This document shows, one piece after another, positions 14,305 through 21,086 of a DNA stretch of 21,086 nucleotides. Origin of the DNA: JBFLVN01 sp040758475 (GTDB lineage Bacteria; JAGRBM01). The notes below the pieces were generated by a model. That model searched no databases. It worked only from the letters and a program-made list of their open reading frames with translations, and had not been told where the DNA came from. The stretch spans positions 1 through 21,086 of the forward strand of contig JBFLVN010000028.1 in NCBI GenBank assembly GCA_040758475.1. The letters run 5' to 3'. Position numbers and translations under genes: made by a program. Each line of letters opens with the position of its first letter. Position 1 is the first letter of the stretch.

Positions 14305-15762
14305 CTACGCTTGCTTGCGACGCGAGGAGGAATCGATCCCCATGCTCTCTCGGTATTTTGTGACCGTGCGCCGGGATATGTCAATCCCTTGGCGCCGGAG
14401 AAGTTCCACAATTTGAAGGTCCGTGTAAGGGCTCTGAGGCGGCTCGCTGCCGACGAGCTGGCGGATCTTGTCCTTGACACTTTCAGAGGCAACTGCCCCG
14501 CCCGAAGTCGTCGAAATGCCCGAGTTGAAGAAGAACTTGAGGGCGAAGATTCCCCGGGGGGTGTGAACGTACTTGTTGGAGGTCACGCGGCTCACCGTGG
14601 ATTCGTGCATCCCGATGGCCTGGGCCACGTCCCGCAGGACCATGGGCCGCAGGTATTCGATCCCGTAATCGAAGAATTCCCGCTGCACCTTCAAGATGGT
14701 CTCCATGACCTTGTAAATCGTCCGCTGCCGCTGGTGAATGGACTTGATGAGCCAGACGGCGCTGCGCATTTTTTCCTGGATGTATTCCTTGGCCGCTCCG
14801 TTGCCACCCGAAGAACCATTCCCTCCCGCCAAGGCCTGCTTGTAATAGGAATTGACCCGGAGCTTGGGGAGTCCGTCCTCGTTCAGGCTGATGACGTATT
14901 CTTCACCCACCTTGTAGACGTAAATGTCCGGGACAACGTACTGGGTCTCTGCTTCCGGAAAAGCCCGGGAAGGGGTGGGTTCCAAGGATTTAATGAACTC
15001 GACCGCCCGCATGACGTCGGAAACGGGCCTGCGCGTTTTTTTGGCGATCTGGCGGAAATTCTTCTTTTCGAGGAGATCGGCGTATTCGGTCAGGATGATC
15101 CAGGGGAGTTCGCCTTCGAGTTCGGCCTGCTCAAGCTGGGCGAGCAGGCACTCTTCGAGCGTGCGCGAGCCGGCGCCGGGAGGGTCCAGAAGGCGGACCT
15201 TGCGCCGGACGGCTTCGACCGCTTCCACCGGCGCCTGGCAGGTGGCACAAAGCTCCTCGTCGGTGGCGTCCAGGTACCCGTCTTCGTTCAAATTGCCGAT
15301 GATGAAGGCTGCGATCTTGCGCTCTTCGTCGCTAAAGTCCCCCATCCGGACCTGCCAGAGCAGGTGTTCGGCGAGGGTCTCGGGACGAGTAATCGAATTT
15401 TGAAGAAATTCCCGGGTTTCGTCGTCGAGGGGAGTGCTGATCCGGGGGTGGGAGGGCTCGATGTTGTAGGATTCAAAATACTGCTGCCAGTCGAAGTCCT
15501 GGAAGGCTTCGGTCCCTTCCCCGGAAACCGGGGTCGCCTTCTCCGAGTTGGTCGTCTCAAAGGGACTTCGCTCCCCGGCGGCCTCCTCGGGGTTGGCCCG
15601 TTCACTAACCTCTTCCAAAACCGGGTTTTCGACCAGTTCCTGGGCGATCTGTTCAGCGAGTTCCAGGCGATTGAGTTGCAATAGGCGGATCGCCATTTGC
15701 AGCTGGGGGGTCATGACCAGCTGCTGGGTAAGCTTTAACTGCTGTCGAAGCTCTATCGCCAT
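14305..15762 (-). CDS. rpoN: RNA polymerase sigma-54 factor
   Basis: Sigma-54 directs polymerase to -24/-12 promoters and needs AAA+ activators. The 485 residues contain the Gln/Leu-rich region I (1-45, LRQQLKLTQQLVMTPQLQMA, AIRLLQLNRLELAEQI), an acidic region II, the core-binding domain (about 110-310), the helix-turn-helix with IGMHESTVSRVTSNKYV, the conserved PRGIFALKFFFNSG, and the RpoN box SRRTVTKYRE near the end. A Gly/Ser/Asn-rich insertion (GGNGSSGGNGA) interrupts the core domain. It heads the operon with its own sigma-70-like promoter (15822-15850); lptB, the usual upstream neighbour, is not here. No sigma-54-dependent activator is encoded in the window. Confidence 0.97.
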   Translation of the reverse strand: MAIELRQQLKLTQQLVMTPQLQMAIRLLQLNRLELAEQIAQELVENPVLEEVSERANPEEAAGERSPFETTNSEKATPVSGEGTEAFQDFDWQQYFESYNIEPSHPRISTPLDDETREFLQNSITRPETLAEHLLWQVRMGDFSDEERKIAAFIIGNLNEDGYLDATDEELCATCQAPVEAVEAVRRKVRLLDPPGAGSRTLEECLLAQLEQAELEGELPWIILTEYADLLEKKNFRQIAKKTRRPVSDVMRAVEFIKSLEPTPSRAFPEAETQYVVPDIYVYKVGEEYVISLNEDGLPKLRVNSYYKQALAGGNGSSGGNGAAKEYIQEKMRSAVWLIKSIHQRQRTIYKVMETILKVQREFFDYGIEYLRPMVLRDVAQAIGMHESTVSRVTSNKYVHTPRGIFALKFFFNSGISTTSGGAVASESVKDKIRQLVGSEPPQSPYTDLQIVELLRRQGIDISRRTVTKYRESMGIDSSSRRKQA

Positions 15763-15812
15763 AAATCAAGTAATTTCAAGTAGTTAGCCTCTAAAGATGA
15801 GATGTTCTCCAG

Positions 15813-15841
15813 TTGGAAAGGAGTATACCACTTCCATTAAT
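15813..15841 (+). promoter_or_regulatory. Candidate sigma-70 promoter for the receiver gene
   Basis: TTGGAA (15813-15818) and ATTAAT (15836-15841) are separated by 17 bases; each matches consensus at 4/6. Transcription would start near 15849 and leave a leader of about 95 bases to the ATG at 15944. It overlaps the opposite rpoN promoter nearly completely. Confidence 0.3.
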
Positions 15842-15850
15842 AGGGGTAAA
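15822..15850 (-). promoter_or_regulatory. Sigma-70-type promoter for rpoN
   Basis: On the minus strand TTTACC (15850-15845) is followed after 17 bases by TATACT (15827-15822), with TG one base before it, an extended -10. Transcription would start near 15815, about 50 bases ahead of the rpoN ATG. It is the best promoter match for the seven-gene rpoN-to-HPr operon. Confidence 0.55.
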
Positions 15851-15943
15851 GAAATTTTTAAGCAAAAACAGGGCCAAATTTGTGATTCTTGGAGACAACA
15901 CCTACCCTTCCCCCGTTTTAGCAATCCAGGGGTTCCGGATGTA

Positions 15944-16414
15944 ATGGGAGATTCCCTGTTATCCTCCGTGGAGACAGCACAACAGAGGCGGCCCTTCGTG
16001 CCCGACGACTCCCAACTACCGGCCATCCTGATCGTGGATGACTCGCCCACCGTCCGGGCGATCATCCACCGGGCCCTTGGCAAATTGGGAAGCATCTCCT
16101 TCGAAGAATCCCCCGACGGCCTGGACGCCATCCGGCGGCTCTCCCAGAAGAAATTCGCCCTGGCCGTTCTCGACATCAACATGCCCCTTCTCGACGGCCT
16201 CAAGGTCTTGGCGCACGCGCGGACCTCCGAACTCAACGCCAAGGTGCCGGTCATCATGGTGACGACCGAGGGTGGATCGGCCGAACAGCAAAAGGCCCTC
16301 GAACTCGGGGCAACCGCCTACCTCACCAAGCCCATCGACAACGCCCTGCTCGTCGAAACGGCCCGGCTCCTTCTCAAGAAAGACGGGCGGCATCCGAAAC
16401 AAGAGTCTCTGTAA
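15944..16414 (+). CDS. Stand-alone response-regulator receiver protein (CheY-like)
   Basis: A 156-residue protein that is only a receiver domain with an N-terminal tail of about 26 residues. The acidic pocket D32-D33 (ILIVDDSPTVR), phospho-acceptor D77 (LAVLDINMPLLDG), T107 (IMVTTEGG) and K129 (YLTKPID) are all present, so it should accept phosphate. No output domain follows. The MPLLDG..VLAH and GATAYLTKP blocks resemble chemotaxis-type CheY receivers. ATG at 15944 is chosen over the upstream end of the frame because the receiver fold and codon bias begin here; an AGGGG lies 11 bases ahead, slightly far. No histidine kinase is adjacent. It could be a phosphate shuttle or control a partner by binding. 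Confidence 0.85.
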   Translation: MGDSLLSSVETAQQRRPFVPDDSQLPAILIVDDSPTVRAIIHRALGKLGSISFEESPDGLDAIRRLSQKKFALAVLDINMPLLDGLKVLAHARTSELNAKVPVIMVTTEGGSAEQQKALELGATAYLTKPIDNALLVETARLLLKKDGRHPKQESL

Positions 16415-16547
16415 CTCCCCTAGCCTCGGCGTTTTTGCAGCCCGGAAAAGAGTCCGCTAGTCTCGGCCCGCCCGGCGGCGCTCTCCTTCCGGCTTGCCCC
16501 TCCGCAAGCGTGCCGCCAGACGCGATCCAAATAGGGAGTTATCAATC

Positions 16548-17723
16548 ATGCCCAGCGAACAGATTTCGGATTTCTGCCGGATCGACGAACTGCTCTCGCC
16601 CGAAGAGCGGCTCGTCCGGGATAGCGTCCGCAATTTCGTGCAACAGAAGTTCCTCCCTCGCGTCCGCCAGTGCTACCGGGACGGAACTTTCCCAAGCGAA
16701 CTCATTCCGGACCTGGGAGAGCTCGGCATCTTCGGCATCACGATCAAGGGCTACGGCTGCCCGGGCCTTTCGTACCTGGCTTACGGGCTCGCCATGCAGG
16801 AACTAGAGGCGGGGGATTCGGGCCTGCGGAGCTTCGCCTCCGTGCAGGGGGGTCTCAGCATGACGGCCCTCAATCTCTTCGGGTCGGAAGAGCAGAAGAA
16901 GAAATACCTGCCCGAACTCGCCCGCGCGAAACTCCTCTCGTGCTTCGGCCTCACGGAACCGGACTTCGGCTCCAATCCGGGCGGCATGATCACCCGGGCC
17001 AAAAAGGACGGGGACCGCTGGGTCATCAACGGAACCAAGATGTGGATCACGAACGGGAGCGTCGCCAACATCGCCATCGTGTGGGCCAAGACGGGCGAGG
17101 ATTCCAAGAGCGTCCGCGGCTTCATCGTCCCGACCGATGCCAAGGGCTTCAAGGCCAACAAGATCGAAGGAAAGCTCTCCATGCGGGCGTCGGTCACTTC
17201 GGAACTCGTCCTGGAAGACGTCCGGGTACCTGCCGACGCCATGCTGCCGGGGGCGGCGGGGCTTACGGGCCCCCTCTCCTGCCTCAACCACGCCCGCTTC
17301 GGGATCGCCTGGGGCTCTTTGGGAGCAGCCCGGGCCTGCTACGAAGAAGCCCTCTCCTATGCCAAGAACCGGGTACAGTTTTCAAAGCCCATTGCCGGTT
17401 ACCAACTCACCCAGCAAAAGCTCGCCGATATGCTCACGGAAATCACCAAGGGGCAGCTCCTCGCCTGGCGCGTGGCCAAGCTGCTCGACGCGGGCCAGGG
17501 CAAACATTTCCACATTTCGATGGCCAAGCGGAACAACGTGGCCATCTCCCTCGACATCGCGCGACAGGCCCGCTCGATCCTGGGCGGGAACGGAATCCTT
17601 GACGAATACGGGGCCCTTCGCCACGCGGCCAACCTGGAGACGGTCTACACCTACGAGGGAACCCACGAAATGCACACCCTCATCCTGGGCGAGCAGATCA
17701 CGGGCATTGCCGCGTTCGAATAA
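16548..17723 (+). CDS. gcdH: Glutaryl-CoA dehydrogenase
   Basis: An FAD acyl-CoA dehydrogenase of 391 residues, oxidising glutaryl-CoA to crotonyl-CoA in lysine, tryptophan and aromatic compound degradation. The key residues stand where they do in the mature human enzyme: E87 (QELEAGD), R94 (GLRSFASVQ), Y369 and catalytic base E370 (TYEGTHEMH). The family blocks FGLTEPDFGSNPGGM, NGTKMWITNGSVA, and RSILGGNGILDEY are clear. Having E87 and Y369 favours the decarboxylating kind over the anaerobic non-decarboxylating kind, to be checked by alignment. ATG at 16548 follows AGGGAG at nine bases, better than an upstream in-frame start. It ends seven bases from the convergent receiver gene. No electron-transfer flavoprotein or CoA transferase is near. 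Confidence 0.9.
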   Translation: MPSEQISDFCRIDELLSPEERLVRDSVRNFVQQKFLPRVRQCYRDGTFPSELIPDLGELGIFGITIKGYGCPGLSYLAYGLAMQELEAGDSGLRSFASVQGGLSMTALNLFGSEEQKKKYLPELARAKLLSCFGLTEPDFGSNPGGMITRAKKDGDRWVINGTKMWITNGSVANIAIVWAKTGEDSKSVRGFIVPTDAKGFKANKIEGKLSMRASVTSELVLEDVRVPADAMLPGAAGLTGPLSCLNHARFGIAWGSLGAARACYEEALSYAKNRVQFSKPIAGYQLTQQKLADMLTEITKGQLLAWRVAKLLDAGQGKHFHISMAKRNNVAISLDIARQARSILGGNGILDEYGALRHAANLETVYTYEGTHEMHTLILGEQITGIAAFE

Positions 17724-17730
17724 GCAGGAA

Positions 17731-18144
17731 CTATTTCGAAATTTTGGCGTTCGTAAACCGCAGGAGAATCTTCTCGGCCACGGCGGGGGTAATGGGCTTG
17801 GGATAGAAGGCCTTGAAGCCGAGTTCCCGGGCATCGCGTTCGTGGTCCTCGGCGCTGATGAGGATCATGGGCGTCGTATACTTGCCGTGCTCGGCGAGCG
17901 CGATAACCGTCTGCGACGCGTCCTTGAGAGGCATGTTGTAATCCATCAGGACGAGATCGTACTTTTCCGCCCGGATTTTGTAGAGAGCGACCGTGCCAGT
18001 CGTGGCAGTAACGACATCACATCCCAGAAGCTGAAAGGTCTTCTGCATCTGGGCGAGGGTCGGGATGTCGTCCTCGCAGACGAGGACGCGGGTCTTCCCT
18101 TTGTCGCCGGACGCCGCAGGGGGCTTGGAAGCCTCCGTCGCCAT
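17731..18144 (-). CDS. Stand-alone receiver domain protein
   Basis: This 137-residue protein is a single receiver domain after a 17-residue tail. It has the acidic pocket E24-D25-D26 (VLVCEDDIPTL), phospho-acceptor D68 (LVLMDYNMPLKDA), S97 (ILISAED) and K116 (YPKPITP), so phosphorylation looks possible; the usual Gly after MPxxD is replaced by Ala. There is no DNA-binding or enzymatic output. It is the last gene of the five-gene cassette, starting six bases after the thioesterase stop. It is not a close copy of the receiver at 15944, and no sensor kinase is in the window. Confidence 0.85.
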   Translation of the reverse strand: MATEASKPPAASGDKGKTRVLVCEDDIPTLAQMQKTFQLLGCDVVTATTGTVALYKIRAEKYDLVLMDYNMPLKDASQTVIALAEHGKYTTPMILISAEDHERDARELGFKAFYPKPITPAVAEKILLRFTNAKISK

Positions 18145-18150
18145 GATGGA

Positions 18151-18636
18151 TCACTCCTGGGGGCGGAACTTCCGGTAGTCATACACCGGCTCGCCACTGG
18201 AATCCAGCATGGGGTCCCGGATGAGCGTGAATGAACCGATCGCTTTTCCGACAAGTTTCCCATCCGGCGTCTTGAGTTCGCACTCCACCGTCCCACCCCG
18301 CTTTCCCCGGTGCAAAACGCGCGAGAAGGCGTAGAGGGCCCCCGCCCCCTCGGGAACGGGGCGGAAGTAGCAGATCTTGATTTCGTTCGTGACGCCGATC
18401 TCCCCCTTTTCGCACGTGGCCCCGAAGGCAAGGCCCATCGACGTATCGGCGATGCCGAAGACCGCCCCGCCGTGGAGGACCCGGTTGCGCGAGAGAATCC
18501 GCTCCGTCACCGGAAGCCGCGAAACGTTCCCGCCCGCCGGGTCCTGCTCCAGGAATTCCATCCCCAGGAGCACCCCGTAGGGGCCCACGTAGTCGGGCGT
18601 AAAAATGGGTTTCTTCTCCAGATACTGCTGAACCAT
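18151..18636 (-). CDS. Hotdog-fold thioesterase, PaaI-type
   Basis: The 161-residue product has the hotdog signature of PaaI-like acyl-CoA thioesterases: RVLHGGAVFGIADTSMGLA with H55-G-G and D64, followed by beta strands (GVTNEIKICYFRPVPEGAGALYAFSRVLHRGKRGGTVECELKTPDGKLVGKAIGSFTLI). Members hydrolyse CoA esters, often phenylacetyl or other aromatic acyl groups; the substrate is not predictable here. A C-terminal extension (DPMLDSSGEPVYDYRKFRPQE) is beyond the fold. It starts seven bases after the YkgJ-like gene with GAGGGGGA before ATG. Its nearness to glutaryl-CoA dehydrogenase suggests acyl-CoA metabolism, though the two genes are convergent. Confidence 0.83.
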   Translation of the reverse strand: MVQQYLEKKPIFTPDYVGPYGVLLGMEFLEQDPAGGNVSRLPVTERILSRNRVLHGGAVFGIADTSMGLAFGATCEKGEIGVTNEIKICYFRPVPEGAGALYAFSRVLHRGKRGGTVECELKTPDGKLVGKAIGSFTLIRDPMLDSSGEPVYDYRKFRPQE

Positions 18637-18643
18637 TTCCCCC

Positions 18644-19075
18644 TCACTTTCCGTTGAAAAACGAAAGCCAATCCCGCGGGCGGATGTATTCGGGGCATTC
18701 GAGAGAGCCGTATTCCTGGACGACCCGTTCCCGCAGCTCCGGGTGGCTCTCGAGCGGGATAGCCCCCCGGTACCCCTCGATCCCTTCCACGTAAGGACAA
18801 TCCGAAGGGAAAAGCCCCATCCGGACGGAACGAGCGGAGACCTTGCAGCAGAAATCCGTCTCCAAGCGCCGGGAGTAAATCTCGCAGCGGCTCTTTCCCT
18901 GGGCGTCGTAACGGAGGTGCTTGCAGGGAAGTTCTTTCACGGAGACGCGCTTCCCATCCACTTCGAAAGCCAAGTGGCAACAGGCGCCGCAATCGTTGCA
19001 GAGGGATTCCTGCTCGAACCGGGCCTTGTGCTCGGCCTTGATCTTGGGCCCCCGCCGCCGGAAAGAAAGTGGCAT
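18644..19075 (-). CDS. YkgJ-type cysteine-cluster protein
   Basis: The 143-residue protein matches the YkgJ/UPF0153 zinc- or iron-chelating family (CxxCxxCC type): C26-N-D-C29-G-A-C32-C33 near the start, C51 in LPCKHLRYD, C64 in SRCEIYSRR, C76-C77, C93 in SDCPYVEG and C127 in LECPEY, ten cysteines in all. The order and spacing of PCKHL, RCEIY and RP are characteristic of the family; metal binding is expected, but function is poorly known. A basic N-terminal stretch (SFRRRGPKIKAEHKARF) precedes the cluster. It lies 15 bases after the TPR gene and 7 before the thioesterase gene, clearly in one operon. Confidence 0.85.
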   Translation of the reverse strand: MPLSFRRRGPKIKAEHKARFEQESLCNDCGACCHLAFEVDGKRVSVKELPCKHLRYDAQGKSRCEIYSRRLETDFCCKVSARSVRMGLFPSDCPYVEGIEGYRGAIPLESHPELRERVVQEYGSLECPEYIRPRDWLSFFNGK

Positions 19076-19090
19076 GGAGAGAGATTTCCC

Positions 19091-20137
19091 CTAGAACTGG
19101 CTCAGGGCGTCGCGGGCATCGGAATGGGAGGGGTCGAGGGAGAGGACTTTTCCGAAAGCTTCCTTGGCCTTTTTTTTATCCCCGCCCTGGAACAGGGCGT
19201 ATCCCATGGCGTAGACCAGATCGGGATCCTTGGGTTTTCGCTTGGAAGCATCCTCGTAGGCCTTGGCGGCTTCGAGCCATTTCTCCTTCGATTCGTAAAG
19301 CCCTGCTAGTTGCGTGAGCGGAGCCGTCCGTTTCGTATCCAGGGAGGCCGCTTTCTTGAGTGCTTCTTCGGCCAGATCGAATCCCTCTCGAGAGGGATCG
19401 GCCCAGAACGCCCCCACTTCCTCCGCCGTACGGGCGTCGGCCAGCGGAATAATCTCTTTCGTAATATTTTTCGCCTTCTCCGGCGCTCCGCTCATGTCGT
19501 AGGCGCGGACGAGGAGGAGGAGAACTTCCCGGCGGGCGTCCTCGTTTTTTTCCGTGAGTCCTTTATCGAGTTCTTCCTGCAAGAGGAGCGCTTGCTCGGC
19601 GTGGGAAAGGGCGTCCTTCCCTTTTTTCTCCTTGAGCTTCGAGCGGCAGAGTTTGACGTGAAGGCTCTTCAAACTCGTCCGGGCGTTCTGGAACGCAGGA
19701 TCGATCTTGAGGGCTTCTTCGTAGCGGCTGGCCGCCTCGTCGTAACGCCCCTCCGATTCGATCAGGTATGCGAGGTTGTAGAGGGCACCCACCCGTACCG
19801 AATGGGTGGGGTAATCCTTTTCGAGGAGCGGGAGCGCTTTTTCATAAAGCTCCTTGGCCCGGGCCGAATCCCCTTCGAGGCGGTTCAAAAATGCGGCCTT
19901 GGCGAGGGCGAGGCCATCCTCCGCCAAGCACCCGCCCTTCTCCGCCCCCGCGAAGGATTTGAGGGCCTTTTCGTTTTCCCCCTTGTCCGTGGAGAGAAGG
20001 GCCGTGCGGACGTGGGCATCGCAAGGGGATTCCTTGGGATGCGCTGCCCGGTAATCCTCCCAATCCCCGGCCCTCACCGGGCTCGCCAGAAACAAAGGGA
20101 CGAACACCCAAAAAATCTTCCTGGAAATGGAAAGCAT
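19091..20137 (-). CDS. Exported tetratricopeptide-repeat protein
   Basis: A 348-residue protein with signal peptide (MLSISRKIFWVFVPLFLASPVRA, cleavage after VRA), then several TPR units: ENEKALKSFAGAEKGGCL, EGDSARAKELYEKALPLLEKD, ALYNLAYLIESEGRYDEAASRYEEALKIDPAF, PLTQLAGLYESKEKWLEAAKAYEDA, and LVYAMGYALFQGGDKKKAKEAFGKVLSLDPSHSDA. It would sit in the periplasm as a protein-protein scaffold. The frame extends upstream but ATG at 20137 is chosen for its signal peptide and its coupling with the VOC gene: stop and start overlap in TGATG. It is not close to a named family that I recognise; its partner is unknown. Confidence 0.8.
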   Translation of the reverse strand: MLSISRKIFWVFVPLFLASPVRAGDWEDYRAAHPKESPCDAHVRTALLSTDKGENEKALKSFAGAEKGGCLAEDGLALAKAAFLNRLEGDSARAKELYEKALPLLEKDYPTHSVRVGALYNLAYLIESEGRYDEAASRYEEALKIDPAFQNARTSLKSLHVKLCRSKLKEKKGKDALSHAEQALLLQEELDKGLTEKNEDARREVLLLLVRAYDMSGAPEKAKNITKEIIPLADARTAEEVGAFWADPSREGFDLAEEALKKAASLDTKRTAPLTQLAGLYESKEKWLEAAKAYEDASKRKPKDPDLVYAMGYALFQGGDKKKAKEAFGKVLSLDPSHSDARDALSQF

Positions 20138-20538
20138 CAAAACCGGTTCACTCCTTCGGGAGCGGAAAATTCCAGGCAATTGCCGTCCGGGTCCCAAACC
20201 ATGCAGTAGTATCCCACGTAATCGTCGGCCACCGGCCCCTGGACCTTGCAGCCCGCCTCCCGGGCCATCTTGGCGCACCGGTCCACCGCCGCCCGGTCCG
20301 GGACGGAGAGGCCCAGGTGGTTCAAATGGCCGTTCCCGCTGGGGGCAAGGCCGCTCTCCGGCGTGAACAGTACGAGGCCGCAGGCTGGCGCGCTCTTCCC
20401 GCCCCACCGGAGCATGACCGAGTGGCTCGTCTCGTAGACGACCGTAAAGCCCAGGAAATCGCGGTAAAAGGCGAGGAGCCGCGGCACATCGGCCGTTTCA
20501 AACGCCACGTGGGAAAGCGCTTTGATCGGAAAGGGCAC
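20137..20538 (-). CDS. VOC-superfamily (glyoxalase-like) protein
   Basis: One VOC metal-binding domain pair in 133 residues: IKALSHVAFETADVPRLLAFY and DFLGF (first beta-alpha-beta module), then GHLNHLGLSVPDRAAVDRCA and VWDPDGNCLEF (second). Likely metal ligands are H10, H74 and E123. Family members include glyoxalase I, ring-cleaving dioxygenases and methylmalonyl-CoA epimerase; nothing here decides which. The frame opens at an ATG at 20613, but homology starts only at the GTG 20538, which has a weak GCGGA before it, so the start is uncertain. It heads a minus-strand cassette divergent from tmk, 104 bases from the tmk ATG. Confidence 0.8.
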   Translation of the reverse strand: MPFPIKALSHVAFETADVPRLLAFYRDFLGFTVVYETSHSVMLRWGGKSAPACGLVLFTPESGLAPSGNGHLNHLGLSVPDRAAVDRCAKMAREAGCKVQGPVADDYVGYYCMVWDPDGNCLEFSAPEGVNRF

Positions 20539-20642
20539 AAAAAATCCGCTACAACCAGGGCGCGAGCTTATCACCGGGGGCAAGCCAGAGGTAGGGGTGC
20601 TACCCTCCTTCACCCCGGAAGGGGCCGGAAACGAACGAATTC

Positions 20643-21086
20643 ATGGGGCGCGGCAAATTCATCGTCCTCGAAGGGATCGACGGGTCGGGCAAATCGACCC
20701 AAGCCCGGCGGCTCGCCGGGAACCTGAAGGCCAAGGGATTTTCCGTGGTGCTCACCCGGGAACCGGCCGATTCCCCCGCCGGAGAGCGCCTTCGGAAGCT
20801 GGCGCGGGAAGGCCGCAAGGGCGTAAGCAAAGAGGAAGAAACCCGCCTCTTCCAGGAAGACAGGGCCTGGCACTGCCGCAACGTCATCGAACCAGGCCTC
20901 GCGCGGGGTGATACGGTCGTCAGCGACCGCTACTGGTATTCGACCGTCGCCTATCAAGGCGCCTTGGGGGCCGATCCCCTGGCCATCGCCAAGGAAAGCC
21001 GGGAGAAATTCCCGGCGCCCGATTTTGTCGTTTATTTGCGCGTCACGCCGAAGGAAGCCCTCCGGCGGATTCTCGCGAGCCGCCCC
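20643..21086 (+). CDS. tmk: Thymidylate kinase, N-terminal 148 residues (continues past window)
   Basis: dTMP kinase phosphorylates dTMP to dTDP. The visible part has P-loop GIDGSGKST (11-19), TREPADSPAGERLRKL (38-53), where many family members have TREPGGTPLGE, ETRLFQEDRAWH, and DRYWYSTVAYQGA (95-107), the dTMP-binding DR(Y/F) motif. It runs off the window before the LID region. ATG at 20643 gives a normal N-terminus; the ribosome binding site is weak (GGAAACG, far). Two short hairpins (20590-20604 and around 20612-20624) lie in the leader. Confidence 0.93.
   Translation, partial: MGRGKFIVLEGIDGSGKSTQARRLAGNLKAKGFSVVLTREPADSPAGERLRKLAREGRKGVSKEEETRLFQEDRAWHCRNVIEPGLARGDTVVSDRYWYSTVAYQGALGADPLAIAKESREKFPAPDFVVYLRVTPKEALRRILASRP

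Larger units (their letters stand above)
15763..15943. other. Divergent intergenic region rpoN/receiver gene
   Basis: A 181-bp A+T-rich spacer between rpoN and the plus-strand receiver gene. It carries two overlapping opposed sigma-70-like promoters at 15813-15850. No terminator, small gene, or sigma-54 (GG-N10-GC) site is convincing. Confidence 0.6.

Noticed and set aside
14311..15684. Plus-strand open frame of 457 codons
   Set aside because: It is the antisense shadow of rpoN and shows no family motif.
16415..16547. Terminator between the receiver gene and gcdH
   Set aside because: A TTTTT is present but no stable stem precedes it.
17137..18234. Plus-strand open frame crossing the end of gcdH and the receiver and thioesterase genes
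   Set aside because: It is a second-frame reading of gcdH followed by antisense of two real genes, with low-complexity composition.
1..21086. CRISPR array, tRNA, rRNA or insertion sequence
   Set aside because: No regularly spaced direct repeats, tRNA-like cloverleaf, rRNA segment or transposase frame was seen on either strand; XerC is the chromosomal recombinase type, not a phage integrase, by its context.

Overview
The window is GC-rich, tightly packed bacterial chromosome. A Gram-negative is likely: there is an exported YbgF/CpoB-like protein with a possible lipobox, sigma-54, and the HprK-RapZ-EIIA(Man)-HPr regulatory PTS arrangement familiar from Deltaproteobacteria-type lineages. The phylum cannot be fixed from this sequence alone; Desulfobacterota, Myxococcota, Acidobacteriota, Nitrospirota and relatives are all possible. 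I see no rRNA, tRNA, CRISPR array or insertion sequence.

Layout. (1) 1-1561 is an accessory-looking end: an unfinished minus-strand gene of unknown function behind its own sigma-70-like promoter, then an overlapping HEPN/MNT nucleotidyltransferase pair. (2) 1616-9925, minus strand, transcribed right to left: ybgF/cpoB-like, LysM protein, dprA, topA, trmFO, xerC. The dprA-topA-trmFO-xerC order is the ancient block known from Bacillus and others; where hslVU often follows xerC, this genome has the HEPN/MNT pair. (3) 9926-10519: a divergent promoter region with a perfect 14-bp palindrome, a small plus-strand gene of unknown function, and a 115-bp nested palindromic element. (4) 10520-15762, minus strand: rpoN, hpf, ptsN, hprK, rapZ, EIIA(Man), HPr, a regulatory PTS/sigma-54 operon without enzyme I or any sugar permease. 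(5) 15763-17723, plus strand: a stand-alone receiver protein and a glutaryl-CoA dehydrogenase. (6) 17731-20538, minus strand: a compact five-gene cassette (VOC protein, exported TPR protein, YkgJ-type cysteine-cluster protein, hotdog thioesterase, stand-alone receiver). (7) 20643 to the edge: the start of tmk.

How the genes fit together. The region-4 operon links nitrogen/PTS signalling (HPr, two EIIA proteins, HPr kinase) to sigma-54 and to ribosome hibernation. Region 2 combines envelope proteins with DNA uptake, topology, recombination and tRNA modification. The points most worth a second look are the nested palindromic element, the HEPN/MNT pair replacing hslVU, the unidentified gene at the left edge, and the overlapping divergent promoters between rpoN and the receiver gene. 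I did not find a clearly new multi-gene system; the five-gene cassette and the left-edge accessory segment are the best places to look for one.
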